A DNA stretch of 64,000 nucleotides from Leptolyngbya sp. FACHB-8 (GTDB lineage Bacteria; Cyanobacteriota; Cyanobacteriia; Elainellales; Elainellaceae): NCBI RefSeq assembly GCF_014695575.1, contig NZ_JACJOO010000059.1, positions 62,001 to 126,000 on the forward strand, written 5' to 3'. Positions 16,765-25,997 of this stretch are shown piece after piece. Made by a program: the position numbers and the translations under genes. Positions within the stretch are counted from its first letter, which is position 1. Every line of letters starts with the position of its first letter. Below the pieces are notes generated by a model. The model was not told where the DNA came from and did not search any database. It was given only the letters and a program-made list of their open reading frames with translations.

Positions 16765-17205
16765 ATGAACGAACAGTCGAGCCATATTATTGAATTGCTG
16801 AAAGCCAAGGGCCTACGAGTTACGCCACAGCGGTTTGCGGTGTATGCCAACCTGTGCGGCCGAGGCGACCATCCTACCGCCGAGCAATTATTGACAGACA
16901 TTAATCAGGACGTTCCCATTGCGTCTCAGGCCACCATTTACACTGCCCTACAAGCGCTTCAGAACGTAGGGCTAGTGCGAGAAGTGCTGCTTGAGGAGGG
17001 AGTCGCTCGCTACGACGCCAACGTTCATCCGCACCATCACTTCCGCTGCCGATGCTGCGGCGAGATTGAAGACATTGCCTGGGAAGTCTTCCAGGGGGTT
17101 AACTTGTCGGCTCTACGGCCGGGTCTGAAGGCAGAACAATACGAGGTTGCAGTGCAGGGAGTGTGCGATCGCTGCGAACCTGCTTCCATCAATGCATTCG
17201 CTTAA
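16765..17205 (+). CDS. perR: Fur-family peroxide regulator PerR
   Basis: The 146-residue Fur-family repressor has a winged helix in 1-80 (GLRVTPQRFAVYANL; SQATIYTALQAL as recognition helix). The regulatory metal site matches PerR closely: His36, Asp84, His90, His92 and Asp103. Asp at the last position is the PerR-type residue, where Fur has Glu. A structural zinc site is formed by Cys95/Cys98 and Cys134/Cys137. In the iron form, PerR senses peroxide by histidine oxidation and releases DNA. It is divergent from the peroxiredoxin and next to a thioredoxin-reductase-like flavoprotein, which fits a small peroxide-response module. Confidence 0.9.
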   Translation: MNEQSSHIIELLKAKGLRVTPQRFAVYANLCGRGDHPTAEQLLTDINQDVPIASQATIYTALQALQNVGLVREVLLEEGVARYDANVHPHHHFRCRCCGEIEDIAWEVFQGVNLSALRPGLKAEQYEVAVQGVCDRCEPASINAFA

Positions 17206-17388
17206 CCTTACGTTTGTGGAGCTCAGCGTCTTAACTGTACGAACAGTCAAGATGCTCATTTACCAAGACTGTTAGTTCCCGTGACTTTCCTTCGATATAG
17301 CTTTCCACAGCCCATGGCTGTTCCTTGTGAGTGGAGTTTTGCGACTCTGCTACCTCATCCAGCACTCATCATTCGCCGGGAGGCTTCT

Positions 17389-18378
17389 ATGCAACTATCC
17401 AAACAACAGGCTGAACAACGCACCGATCAGGTTTACGATGTACTGGTTGTAGGCGGTGGGCCGGCGGGTCTATCTGCTGGCATTTACCTACAGCGCTATT
17501 TACTTTCTACCCTGATTGTTGACAAAGGCAAGGCCCGGTCGCTTTGGATGCAGGAGATGCACAATTACCTGGGATTGCCACCAGATTCATCGGGCCGAGA
17601 TTTGTTGAAGCAGGGCAAAGCGCACTACCTCTCTCTAGATGGGGATTATTTGAATGCCTTTGTAGAAGAGGCGACTGACGAGGGCGAAACCTTTGCGCTA
17701 CGCGTTCGCATTGGCCGAAACAATCCCTCTTATGTGACGTTACGCAGTCGCTATTTGATTGCGGCCAGTGGCATTATTGACAATCTGCCGACCTTCACGG
17801 ACATGCAAAATGTCTATGACTATGCCGGGTATAACCTGCATGTTTGTCTCATTTGTGATGGCTATGAGATGCAGGGGCAACGGGTAGGCGTGTTTGGCCG
17901 TAACGAGGGTAGCCTGGAGGTCGCCTTTTCTCTGGGCTGGTTTACTTCAGACATTACCCTATTTACGGGGGGAGCCTTTGACGTGAGTGATGGGTTCCGC
18001 GATCGCCTCCGTACTCACGGCTACAGGCTAGAGGAGCGCCCTTTGCACCGCTTTGTTGGTGAGAACCATATTATGAGCGGTGTGGAATTGCGGGACGGGA
18101 CGCTAATTCCCCTGGATGCTGGCCTGGTATCGATGGGTTCGAAGTATCACGCTGATTACTTGAACGGTATTGATCTGGAATACAAAGGCGGCAACCTCGT
18201 CACCGATGGGATGAACCGCACCTCTCACCCACGCATCTTTGCCGTAGGGGACCTCAAAGTTGGGCTGAACCAAGTGATTGTGGCCGCTGCTGACGGAGCT
18301 CTCGCCGCCACACAAATCTGGCGTGATATTCGCCGCCAGGAAGGAAGCCGAGCCCCTGCGAAACAATCAGCCGCTTAA
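17389..18378 (+). CDS. Thioredoxin-reductase-like FAD oxidoreductase
   Basis: From ATG 17389 (GGGAGG five bases upstream) the protein has 329 residues; the frame continues to GTG 17281 but without family support. It has an FAD dinucleotide loop GGGPAG (22-27) and a redox-type CLIC pair at Cys153 and Cys156 followed by DG, as in bacterial thioredoxin reductases (CxxCDG). It ends with the FAD-contact segment FAVGDLKVGLNQV. The NADPH loop is unusual: VFGRNEGSLEVA replaces the GxGxxA pattern. That recalls cyanobacterial thioredoxin-reductase-like enzymes that do not use NADPH normally, but I cannot prove this. It probably works with the peroxiredoxin next door or with a thioredoxin. Confidence 0.82.
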   Translation: MQLSKQQAEQRTDQVYDVLVVGGGPAGLSAGIYLQRYLLSTLIVDKGKARSLWMQEMHNYLGLPPDSSGRDLLKQGKAHYLSLDGDYLNAFVEEATDEGETFALRVRIGRNNPSYVTLRSRYLIAASGIIDNLPTFTDMQNVYDYAGYNLHVCLICDGYEMQGQRVGVFGRNEGSLEVAFSLGWFTSDITLFTGGAFDVSDGFRDRLRTHGYRLEERPLHRFVGENHIMSGVELRDGTLIPLDAGLVSMGSKYHADYLNGIDLEYKGGNLVTDGMNRTSHPRIFAVGDLKVGLNQVIVAAADGALAATQIWRDIRRQEGSRAPAKQSAA

Positions 18379-18390
18379 GCTGTAAAGCTG

Positions 18391-18422
18391 AAGAGAGTGG
18401 GAGTTTACCTCCCACTCTTTTT
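18391..18422 (+). terminator. Intrinsic terminator
   Basis: AGAGTGGGAG/CTCCCACTCT hairpin followed by a TTTTTT run, 13 bp after the flavoprotein stop codon. Confidence 0.8.
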
Positions 18423-18427
18423 TGTGG

Positions 18428-18491
18428 CCTGCTGCAGGTGTGAGATGGATTGTGCAACCACGCTTCCACAACCCATCTCACACCTGCAGCA
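18428..18491. repeat. Single palindrome
   Basis: GCTGCAGGTGTGAGATGG pairs with CCATCTCACACCTGCAGC around a TTGTGCAACCACG-type tip. Confidence 0.7.
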
Positions 18492-18611
18492 ACCTTTTCC
18501 GTTGATGGATGAATTGCCCCAATATTCGTCGTGCCTGCTAGCCTGGTAAAGGTTTGACGCATTCCCACGCTACGGGCTGCGCATTCTTTTACTGTGGGTG
18601 AGCTACTTACA

Positions 18612-19508
18612 ATGACTGCTTCTTCCCGTTCCTCCGCTTCCCAGGGGCTGCTTTTTGCGCTGCTAGCTTATGGTGCTTGGGGCTTATTGCCAATTTATTG
18701 GAAATTTTTTGGAGGAGTTCCGGCCCTAGAAGTCCTCTGCCATCGGATTGTCTGGTCGTCGGTACTGTTACTGGGAGTGCTGGCGCTACAGGGACGCTGG
18801 GAGGAATTACAGAAGTTGTGGCGATCGCCCCGTTACATTGCCACGTTTACAACGACAGCCATCATTCTTTCCACAAATTGGGGCATTTATATCTACGCTG
18901 TTAATGCCAACCACGTTGTCGAAACCAGTCTGGGGTACTTCATCAATCCACTGATTAGTGTGTTGATGGGATGCGTATTCCTGCGAGAACGGTTAAGCCG
19001 ATGGCAGGGGTTGGCCGTTTTTCTGGCATTTCTGGGGGTGCTCAACTTTGTTGTGAACCTGGGCAAGATACCCTGGATTGCCCTGGGGTTGGCAATTTCC
19101 TTTGCAGTATATGGGTTGCTGCGAAAGATTACCCCAGTACAGCCGATGGTAGGACTTGCCGTAGAAACCCTGGTCATTACCCCGGTTGCGCTAATACTGC
19201 TGGGGCAGGGGGCGATCGCCGGCAACAATCACTTCGGTTTTAACTGGACACTGAGTCTACTATTTATCGGGTGTGGTCTGGTCACATCCCTACCGCTATT
19301 GTGGTTCAACAATGCGGCCCATCGTCTGCCTTTGGCAACACTGGGTTTCATGCAATATATAGCCCCCAGCTTGCAACTTCTATTGGGGGTATTTTTGTAT
19401 CATGAGCCGTTTACTCGTACCCATGCGGTGTCGTTTGGCCTAATCTGGGCAGCGTTGGCAATTTTTTCGACGTATTCTTGGCGGCGATCGCGCGGAGCAT
19501 CCTCATAA
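18612..19508 (+). CDS. rarD: RarD-type EamA/DMT permease
   Basis: From ATG 18612 the protein has 298 residues; a GTG at 18594 gives a 6-residue longer form. It has about ten hydrophobic helices in two EamA halves. It matches RarD: LLPIYWKFFGGVPALEVLCHRI near the N-terminus, and a ILSTNWGIYIYAVNANHVVETSLGYFINPL stretch in the middle. RarD proteins are inner-membrane exporters of unknown natural substrate, annotated as chloramphenicol-sensitive proteins. It has no operon partner. Confidence 0.9.
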   Translation: MTASSRSSASQGLLFALLAYGAWGLLPIYWKFFGGVPALEVLCHRIVWSSVLLLGVLALQGRWEELQKLWRSPRYIATFTTTAIILSTNWGIYIYAVNANHVVETSLGYFINPLISVLMGCVFLRERLSRWQGLAVFLAFLGVLNFVVNLGKIPWIALGLAISFAVYGLLRKITPVQPMVGLAVETLVITPVALILLGQGAIAGNNHFGFNWTLSLLFIGCGLVTSLPLLWFNNAAHRLPLATLGFMQYIAPSLQLLLGVFLYHEPFTRTHAVSFGLIWAALAIFSTYSWRRSRGASS

Positions 19509-19523
19509 CAACAAATTTGCTAA

Positions 19524-19623
19524 AAGCTCATTGTTGCGTGCGCTTCGCGCACGCAATAATGAGCTTTTTCGAGTACCGCGCGTTGCGCGGCACTCGAAAA
19601 AGCCCTTAACCCGAACTGAGGTT
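19524..19623. repeat. Family A element, copy 3, left end lost, overlapping the dinB stop
   Basis: Both inner hairpins are present (arms AGCTCATTGTTGCGTGCGC and GCTTTTTCGAGTACCGCGCG), and the right terminal repeat CCGAACTGAGGTT is intact, but the left terminal repeat is missing. Its edge supplies most of the dinB stop codon. Confidence 0.8.
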
Positions 19624-20743
19624 AACAAAGATGTCTATGAGTATAAAAGTTGAGGGTGAGTTGGATGTAGGTTTCATTATTGGAGTGGCCGCTCCGCTTC
19701 TCCACTGAAGCATCAACCAAATTCGACACCGTCAATCCCAACAGGCGAACTTCCTTTTGCTCGACCTCTGTCATCTCCAACAACTCCTCCGCCAATTGTT
19801 GAATGAGCGGCAGGTCGCGCAAGATTTCGGTAACGGTACGGCTGCGGGTGATTTGGTGGTAATCAGCATATTTCACCTTAAGGGTGAGAGTACGGCCATA
19901 AGATTGCTTGGCATCCAGGCGTTCCTTCAGTTCTTCTGCAATTTTTTCGAGGGCGGCGAGAATCGAGGGGCGATCGCGCAAATCGTTGAAGAAGCTCGTT
20001 TCGACTCCAATGGATTTACGAATGCGGTTGGGGTTAACTGGGCGATCGTCCTGCCCTCGGGCGATGCGGTAGTAGAAGTGGCCGACTTTGCCAAACGCCT
20101 CTACCAAGGCATCCTCGGACCATTGCTTTAAGTCTGCTCCGGTCTGGATGCCTAACCGATGCATTTTTGCCGCTGTTGCCTCCCCCACACCATAGAAGCG
20201 AGCGATGGGTAGCGTTTCTACAAAGGCTTCTGCCTCATCTGGCCGAATCAGCGTCAATCCATTTGGCTTATTCATCCCGGAAGCCATCTTCGCCAAAAAC
20301 TTGTTGATGGAAATTCCTGCCGACGCGGTGAGGTGCAAATCCTCATAAATGGCCTGCCGAATTTCTTCTGCAATCAACGTCGCTGAAGGCATTCCCTGCT
20401 TATTTTCTGTCACATCCAGATAGGCTTCATCTAAAGATAACGGCTCTACCAGATCGGTATAGCGGTAGAAAATCGTGCGGATTTGCTGCGAGACCTCACG
20501 ATAAACATCAAAACGCGGATTCACAAAAATCAGGTGAGGGCACTTCTGAATGGCAGTACGAGACGGCATTGCAGAATGCACCCCAAAGGCACGCGCCTCG
20601 TAACTGGCTGCCGCTACGGCTCCTCGCTGCTCGGGGCGGCCACCCACCGCCACAGGCTTACCCCGCAGTTCGGGGCGATCGCGCTGCTCCACTGACGCAT
20701 AGAATGCATCCATATCGACGTGGATGATTTTGCGGATAGTCAT
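19622..20743 (-). CDS. dinB: DNA polymerase IV
   Basis: From ATG 20743 the protein has 373 residues; the open frame extends another 49 codons upstream with a low-complexity, non-family sequence, so I take the inner start. It has Y-family catalytic acids Asp10 (HVDMD), Asp105 and Glu106 (SLDEAYLD). Tyr15 sits at the steric-gate position. The little-finger domain follows KSIGVETSF. Near the end, QLTLNF matches a beta-clamp binding motif, and the last residues (YTHRHLC) look added, since the family A element inserted there supplies the stop codon. It performs translesion synthesis at stalled forks. Confidence 0.95.
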   Translation of the reverse strand: MTIRKIIHVDMDAFYASVEQRDRPELRGKPVAVGGRPEQRGAVAAASYEARAFGVHSAMPSRTAIQKCPHLIFVNPRFDVYREVSQQIRTIFYRYTDLVEPLSLDEAYLDVTENKQGMPSATLIAEEIRQAIYEDLHLTASAGISINKFLAKMASGMNKPNGLTLIRPDEAEAFVETLPIARFYGVGEATAAKMHRLGIQTGADLKQWSEDALVEAFGKVGHFYYRIARGQDDRPVNPNRIRKSIGVETSFFNDLRDRPSILAALEKIAEELKERLDAKQSYGRTLTLKVKYADYHQITRSRTVTEILRDLPLIQQLAEELLEMTEVEQKEVRLLGLTVSNLVDASVEKRSGHSNNETYIQLTLNFYTHRHLC

Positions 20744-20955
20744 GGGGTAAATGAGTGGATGAATGAGGGAAAGTAGAGAAAGCCAGAACGTGGGTGTAGC
20801 GAGGACGAGAGGGGGAAGACAAGAAAGAGAAGGGCGTGTAGATTGATGTTTCTTGGAAGAACAACGGTCGGCTTGATTCCTGAAAGACAAACGTACTATA
20901 TTTCTAGCTCGAATTCCTCACCAACTCATCCCCTCATCCGGCTATCTTCAACACC

Positions 20956-22182
20956 ATGACGCGGCAACCCATACAGATTTGGAAGAATCCACACCGTAGC
21001 CAGCACTACGATACAGAGCTGAAGCAGATTTTGAATCGAGAGCGGGCAACCGCCGTTATGAGTGAACTCTCTTCGTGGCCTGGATATGAGCCAACACCGT
21101 TGCGATCGCTTCCGGGCCTCAGCCAGGCGTTGGGGGTAACGCAGATTGGGTACAAAGATGAGGCAACGCGGTTTGGGATGGGGAGTTTTAAGGCATTGGG
21201 GGGAGCCTATGCCGTAATGCGTCAGGTGGCGCAGTACCTCCAGGTGACCACAGGTGATCCGGATATCTCTTTAGAGGATGTGCGCTCGGGGCGTTATGCC
21301 AAGCAAATTTCAGATTTGGTGGTGACAACGGCAACGGATGGGAATCATGGGCGATCGGTGGCCTGGGGTGCGCAACAAGCGGGATGCACCTGCGTCATTT
21401 TTATCCACGAAGGGGTCAGTGAGGAGCGGGAGCAGGCGATCGCTCAATTTGGGGCACGGGTCGAGCGGATTCCCGGTAACTACGATAGTTCAGTACGTTG
21501 GGCCGATGCCCAGTCCGCTGCCAATAATTGGGTGCTTATTGCAGATACTTCCTACCCTGGCTACACCGAAATTCCCTGCGATGTCATGCAAGGCTACAGC
21601 GTCATGGCAGAGGAAGCCTTGCAGCAGTGGCAGGCCCTCTGGAGCGAAGCTGGCCCAACCCACGTTTTTGTTCAGGCCGGTGTAGGTGGATTAGCCGCAG
21701 CTATTTGCGCCCATCTCTGGGAGTGCCTGGGCGATCGCCGCCCCATCTTTATTGTGGTGGAGCCTGAAAATTCGGCCTGCCTTTACGAAACTGCACAGCA
21801 GGATCAACTGGTGGATGTTTCAGGTAGTCTCGATACGCTGATGGGTTGTCTTTCGGCAGGCCGTGCCTCGCTACTGGCCTGGGATATTTTGCGGGCAGGA
21901 GCGGATTTTTTTGTTACCATCCCCGATGCAGCAGCAGCGGCAACCATGCGAGTGCTAGCCCAGGGGACGGGGGGCGATCGCCCTATCATCGCCGGAGAAT
22001 CGGGTGCGGCAGGAATGGCGGCGTTATTGACTATTGCTAAGCAGTCAGGGTTGCGATCGCAAATTCAGCTAGAAGCCGATTCTCGCGTTCTCCTCTTCGG
22101 TACTGAAGGGGCGATGGACCCGAAAAGCTACGCTCAGATCGTTGGCAAAACTCCATCGCAAGTGGCTGAATTATGTCAGTAG
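20956..22182 (+). CDS. dpaL: Diaminopropionate ammonia-lyase
   Basis: The 408-residue PLP fold type II enzyme carries the Schiff-base lysine at Lys79 in GSFKALGG, a substrate loop TDGNHGRSVAWGA, and the phosphate loop GVGGLA. It matches the YgeX/DpaL family in length and layout. It converts 2,3-diaminopropionate to pyruvate and two ammonia. The next gene is an M20 carbamoylase-like hydrolase 120 bp downstream on the same strand, and hydantoinase genes follow, which suggests nitrogen salvage from ureides or diaminopropionate. In cyanobacteria it could also clear diaminopropionate related to BMAA; that is inference. Confidence 0.9.
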   Translation: MTRQPIQIWKNPHRSQHYDTELKQILNRERATAVMSELSSWPGYEPTPLRSLPGLSQALGVTQIGYKDEATRFGMGSFKALGGAYAVMRQVAQYLQVTTGDPDISLEDVRSGRYAKQISDLVVTTATDGNHGRSVAWGAQQAGCTCVIFIHEGVSEEREQAIAQFGARVERIPGNYDSSVRWADAQSAANNWVLIADTSYPGYTEIPCDVMQGYSVMAEEALQQWQALWSEAGPTHVFVQAGVGGLAAAICAHLWECLGDRRPIFIVVEPENSACLYETAQQDQLVDVSGSLDTLMGCLSAGRASLLAWDILRAGADFFVTIPDAAAAATMRVLAQGTGGDRPIIAGESGAAGMAALLTIAKQSGLRSQIQLEADSRVLLFGTEGAMDPKSYAQIVGKTPSQVAELCQ

Positions 22183-22301
22183 AAAACCCCAGGATTCGCC
22201 CCATCTAAAATAAAAATATCGTCTGCTGTACAGCCAAGAGTAGCGGTTACTGTCAATATGGCCAACAGCTACACCTTCCATAACGTACAGGAGGCTAGAG
22301 C

Positions 22302-23579
22302 ATGGTTGCTGAGTTGTCTGTTCAATATACGGATACTGCAAACATTCCGGGCATTGATGGATTGCGGGTGAGGGGCGATCGCCTTCTTCAACGCCTTGAT
22401 GAGTTAGCGCAAATTGGAGCGATCGCCGGTGGTGGGGTCTGCCGTTTAACCCTGACAGATGCCGACAAAGCAGGACGCGATCAGGTGGTGCAATGGATGC
22501 GAGATCTGGGATTAAGCATCACTATCGACGGCATCGGTAATATTGTAGGCACCTGGCCTGGCACCGAAGATTTGCCGCCGGTCATGACGGGTTCTCACAT
22601 CGATACCGTCGCCACTGGAGGCCGTTATGATGGCAACTTCGGCGTTTTGGGTGGATTGGAAGTCATTCAAACCTTACAGGAAGCCGGCATTCGTCCACGC
22701 CACCCGTTAGCGGTTGCTGTCTTTACCAACGAAGAGGGCGCCCGATTCCATCCCGACATGATGGGCAGCATGGTCTATACAGGTAGCCTTTCCCTAGCAG
22801 AAGCGCTCGCCACGACCACCAACGTTGGCACAACCGTCGAAGAAGAATTACGACGCATCGGATACCAGGGGGATGCTCCATGTGGTAACCCTTCCGTTCA
22901 CGCTTTTGCGGAACTGCACATTGAGCAAGGCCCGGTGATGGAACAGGACAGTGTGACGATTGGGGCCGTAACAGGCGTACAAGGGATGTCGTGGATGGAA
23001 TATACCGTCAAAGGTGTGTCGAACCATGCCGGTACAACACCCATGCGTTTGCGGCATGATGCGGGATACGCGGCCATGGCGATCGCCCTCGCGGCCCGTG
23101 AATTGACCAAAGAAATGGGCGGTAATCAGGTAGCCACGGTCGGTTCTATTCGCCTTCATCCCAACCTGGTGAACGTCATTCCCAACACCGCAGTATTCAC
23201 GCTGGATTTGCGAAATACCGATGAGTTGCGGCTGCAAGAAGCAGAGCGGCGGATGGCGGAGAAGATAGGGGCGATCGCCCAGGCCGAAGGGGTCGAGATC
23301 ACCGCTCGTCCCCTGGTACGTCTACGACCCGTTGACTTCGACCCTGCCATGATTGACCTGGTGGAAACTACCGCTCAAACCCTCGGCTTTTCGACAAAAC
23401 GTCTCCCCAGCGGTGCCGGGCATGATGCTGGTTTACTTGCGGCTGTCTGCCCTACTGCCATGATTTTCGTTCCTAGTGTCCACGGCATTAGCCACAATGT
23501 GAAGGAGTACACCGCACCTGAGGATTTGATTGCGGGAGCTAATGTTTTGCTTCATACGTTGTTGCAACTGGCGCTATAA
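22302..23579 (+). CDS. M20-family N-carbamoyl amino acid / allantoate amidohydrolase
   Basis: A 425-residue zinc hydrolase with the M20 allantoate amidohydrolase/L-carbamoylase layout. Metal ligands are visible at His99 (GSHIDTV), Asp110 (YDGNFG), Glu145 (FTNEEGARF), the later His in ELHIEQGP, and the C-terminal GAGHDAG. The dimerisation domain includes GVSNHAGTTPMR. It should release carbamate and ammonia from N-carbamoyl-L-amino acids, allantoate or ureidoglycine-like substrates. It sits close behind dpaL, probably in the same transcript (119 bp gap), and shares the region with hyuA/hyuB and a D-carbamoylase. Confidence 0.9.
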   Translation: MVAELSVQYTDTANIPGIDGLRVRGDRLLQRLDELAQIGAIAGGGVCRLTLTDADKAGRDQVVQWMRDLGLSITIDGIGNIVGTWPGTEDLPPVMTGSHIDTVATGGRYDGNFGVLGGLEVIQTLQEAGIRPRHPLAVAVFTNEEGARFHPDMMGSMVYTGSLSLAEALATTTNVGTTVEEELRRIGYQGDAPCGNPSVHAFAELHIEQGPVMEQDSVTIGAVTGVQGMSWMEYTVKGVSNHAGTTPMRLRHDAGYAAMAIALAARELTKEMGGNQVATVGSIRLHPNLVNVIPNTAVFTLDLRNTDELRLQEAERRMAEKIGAIAQAEGVEITARPLVRLRPVDFDPAMIDLVETTAQTLGFSTKRLPSGAGHDAGLLAAVCPTAMIFVPSVHGISHNVKEYTAPEDLIAGANVLLHTLLQLAL

Positions 23580-23828
23580 AATCTTCAGCAAGATTCCCAA
23601 TGTTGCCACAGGTGTGTCCACGAGGACACGCCTGTTTGTGATGGTTCTTTAACTTCCTCTCCCACAGGAGAATGGTTAGCCGAACAGAAGCCTATGGCAT
23701 GCAAAAAGCATGGGCGTAAAGCTAGAAGCATCTTTCGTTACGGGTTTGACCACCTACGTGGAAGCCTGCTGAACATAGGATTAATGATTGATGAGTTTCA
23801 ACAAGCTCTCCAATTTTGCCCTGTACTT

Positions 23829-23952
23829 AACCTGAGTTCAGATTAAGGGCGTTTTCGAGTGCCACGCGTTGCGCGGCACTCGAAAACGCTCATTTTGGCG
23901 TGCGCTTTGCGCACGCCAAAATGAGCACTGCAGCTTATCCCGAACTGAGGTT
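23829..23952. repeat. Family A twin-hairpin element (124 bp), copy 4
   Basis: Ends AACCTGAG and CTGAGGTT, with hairpin arms GCGTTTTCGAGTGCC and GCTCATTTTGGCGTGCGC. Flanking 4-bp direct repeat ACTT (23825-23828 and 23953-23956). Confidence 0.9.
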
Positions 23953-23969
23953 ACTTAGATCGTCACCTT

Positions 23970-24055
23970 ATATCATGTCGGGTTAATGCCAATGATAAAA
24001 AGTGGTGCAGCGCTTTGCACTGCACCACTTTTTATCATTGGCATTTAATCTTACT
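23970..24055. repeat. Family F palindrome with inner hairpin, copy 2
   Basis: Outer arm TTAATGCCAATGATAAAAAG pairs with the complementary right arm; the inner hairpin GTGGTGCAG/CTGCACCAC has a CGCTTTGCA tip. Confidence 0.8.
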
Positions 24056-24152
24056 TCTTATTATCCATCAATTCCCCGTCAATATTTTTAGTTTTATCAG
24101 GAGTCTTTAAATTCCAGTTTGTAGAAGACAAAGTTGTCTTAAGGCTATATCT

Positions 24153-25925
24153 ATGGCTAGCTATAGTAACTTCGGAAACCTAACCCGTAATGCTATTCGT
24201 TTCTTTACGGGTAATTTCACAGGCGATGGTCATACCGATATCCTTTTCTATTCTGCTAACGACCACAATTGGTGGTTAGGGCGTAGTAATGGCAGTGCAT
24301 TGCAATGGTCCCACGTTGGAAATACAGCTGGTTTTGTGGATCTAACCCGCAATGACATTCGGTTCTTTACAGGCGATTTTACAGGTGATGGCCGCACAGA
24401 CATCCTCTTCTATTTCGATGGTGACCACAATTGGTGGCTTGGGCGTAGTGATGGTGGCACGTTGCAATGGTCTCACGCTGGAAATACAGCTGGGTTTGTA
24501 GACTTAACCCGCAATGACATTCGGCTCTTTACAGGCGATTTCACAGGTGATGGTCGCACAGACATCCTCTTCTACTTCGCTGGTGACCACAATTGGTGGC
24601 TTGGGCGTAGTGATGGTGGCACGTTACAATGGTCCCACGCTGGAAATACAGCTGTTTTTGTAGACCTAACCCGTAATGACATTCGGCTCTTTACAGGCGA
24701 TTTCACGGGTGATGGTCGCACAGACATCCTTTTCTATTTCGCTGGTGACCACAATTGGTGGCTTGGGCGCAGTGATGGTGGCACGTTGCAATGGTCTCAC
24801 GCTGGAAATACGGCTGGTTTTGTAGACCTAACCCGTAATGACATTCGGCTCTTTACAGGCGATTTTACGGGTGATGGTCGTACCGATATCCTCTTCTACT
24901 TCGCTGGCGACCACAATTGGTGGCTTGGGCGCAGTGATGGTGGCACGTTGCAATGGTCTCACGCTGGAAATACGGCTGGTTTTGTAGACCTAACTCGTAG
25001 TGATATTCGGCTCTTTACAGGCGATTTTACAGGTGATGGCCGCACAGACATCCTCTTCTATTTCGCTGGTGACCACAATTGGTGGCTTGGGCGCAGTGAT
25101 GGCAGTACATTGCAATGGGCTCATGCAGGCAACACATCTGGCTTTCAGGATCTCACCCGTCCTTCCATTCGTTTCTTGACGGGCAATTTTACGGCAGATG
25201 GTCGTACCGATGTACTTTTCTATTGTGCTGATGACGGTAATTGGTGGCTAGGGTCTAGCAACGGTCAGCAATTGCAATGGTCGCTTGTAGGGAATACAGG
25301 AGGACAATCGCCCCAATTGGATAGATTTGACAACCTGGGAAGAGTTTACTGGGCTGCAAGAGATTTAGCGAACTCTCCACTTGGGAATCATCATTTCCTC
25401 AGCATCATCTTCAACAATCAAAAGGCAGCTGATTTTATACGCGATACGATGCAGGTTGACTACCTCACAGAGGAGAAAGACGGGCAAACCTATTACTTCA
25501 TGTCAGTTGGAGGGTTTGCTAACGGGCTTGGTGATCGCATCTACTGTGAATTCAATGAGAAGAATGACATTCATTCTATTCGAGAATATATAGACCCCAA
25601 AGAACATGTCAGGTGGTATTCACCCGATTTGGATTATGAAGGGCATTACATCCCACCCCTGCCCCATTGGAACAGCCGACAACAAATTCAGAACATCATT
25701 CGAGCAGCCAAAAACTTTCAAGCGCATTCACCTATCATCAATTTCAACTTGTACAACAGAAATTGTGCTACTTTCGCCAATTCACTCCTGGCATCTTTAG
25801 GGTATTCTCGCCAAGCTCGAAAGGACCTTGGACAATTCCAAGGTGTTGATTGGGGTGAGGAGAACACACTTGACCTCTCCTACTTTCAGTCAGTTCAAGT
25901 CCCTGAAGCTATGCAACTTCAGTGA
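24153..25925 (+). CDS. FG-GAP-repeat protein fused to a papain-like-fold domain
   Basis: The 590-residue protein has seven consecutive 54-residue repeats over about residues 18-390. Each begins FTGDFTGDGRTDILFY, with a Ca-binding DxxGDGRTD loop, and continues HNWWLGRSDG and LQWSHAGNT. Repeats 2 to 6 are nearly identical in DNA, so they expanded recently. The C-terminal domain (about 395-560) has a GNHHF motif with His413/His414 and RNCATFANSLL with Cys538, a His-then-Cys order typical of circularly permuted NlpC/P60/LRAT-like papain folds. It may therefore cleave or transfer amide or ester bonds. No signal peptide is visible; a secreted or surface fate is uncertain. Its neighbours give no clue. 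Confidence 0.8.
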   Translation: MASYSNFGNLTRNAIRFFTGNFTGDGHTDILFYSANDHNWWLGRSNGSALQWSHVGNTAGFVDLTRNDIRFFTGDFTGDGRTDILFYFDGDHNWWLGRSDGGTLQWSHAGNTAGFVDLTRNDIRLFTGDFTGDGRTDILFYFAGDHNWWLGRSDGGTLQWSHAGNTAVFVDLTRNDIRLFTGDFTGDGRTDILFYFAGDHNWWLGRSDGGTLQWSHAGNTAGFVDLTRNDIRLFTGDFTGDGRTDILFYFAGDHNWWLGRSDGGTLQWSHAGNTAGFVDLTRSDIRLFTGDFTGDGRTDILFYFAGDHNWWLGRSDGSTLQWAHAGNTSGFQDLTRPSIRFLTGNFTADGRTDVLFYCADDGNWWLGSSNGQQLQWSLVGNTGGQSPQLDRFDNLGRVYWAARDLANSPLGNHHFLSIIFNNQKAADFIRDTMQVDYLTEEKDGQTYYFMSVGGFANGLGDRIYCEFNEKNDIHSIREYIDPKEHVRWYSPDLDYEGHYIPPLPHWNSRQQIQNIIRAAKNFQAHSPIINFNLYNRNCATFANSLLASLGYSRQARKDLGQFQGVDWGEENTLDLSYFQSVQVPEAMQLQ

Positions 25926-25930
25926 TTAAC

Positions 25931-25986
25931 AGCGATCGCCTCCCTTCTGCCCATGGTTGGCTGTAGTTCAGAAGGGAGGCGATCGC
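25931..25986. terminator. Bidirectional hairpin capped by HIP1 octamers
   Basis: GCGATCGCCTCCCTTCTG pairs with CAGAAGGGAGGCGATCGC between convergent genes. The position suggests a shared terminator. Confidence 0.65.
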
Positions 25987-25997
25987 GCCAGCCGTTG

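Larger units (their letters stand above)
23580..24152. other. Spacer with two palindromic elements
   Basis: Contains a family A element (23829-23952) and a family F element (23970-24055) close together. The first 250 bp are featureless. No gene. Confidence 0.55.

Noticed and set aside
20744-20890. 49-residue N-terminal extension of DNA polymerase IV
   Set aside because: Low-complexity sequence without homology to the family; MTIRKIIHVDMD is the normal start.
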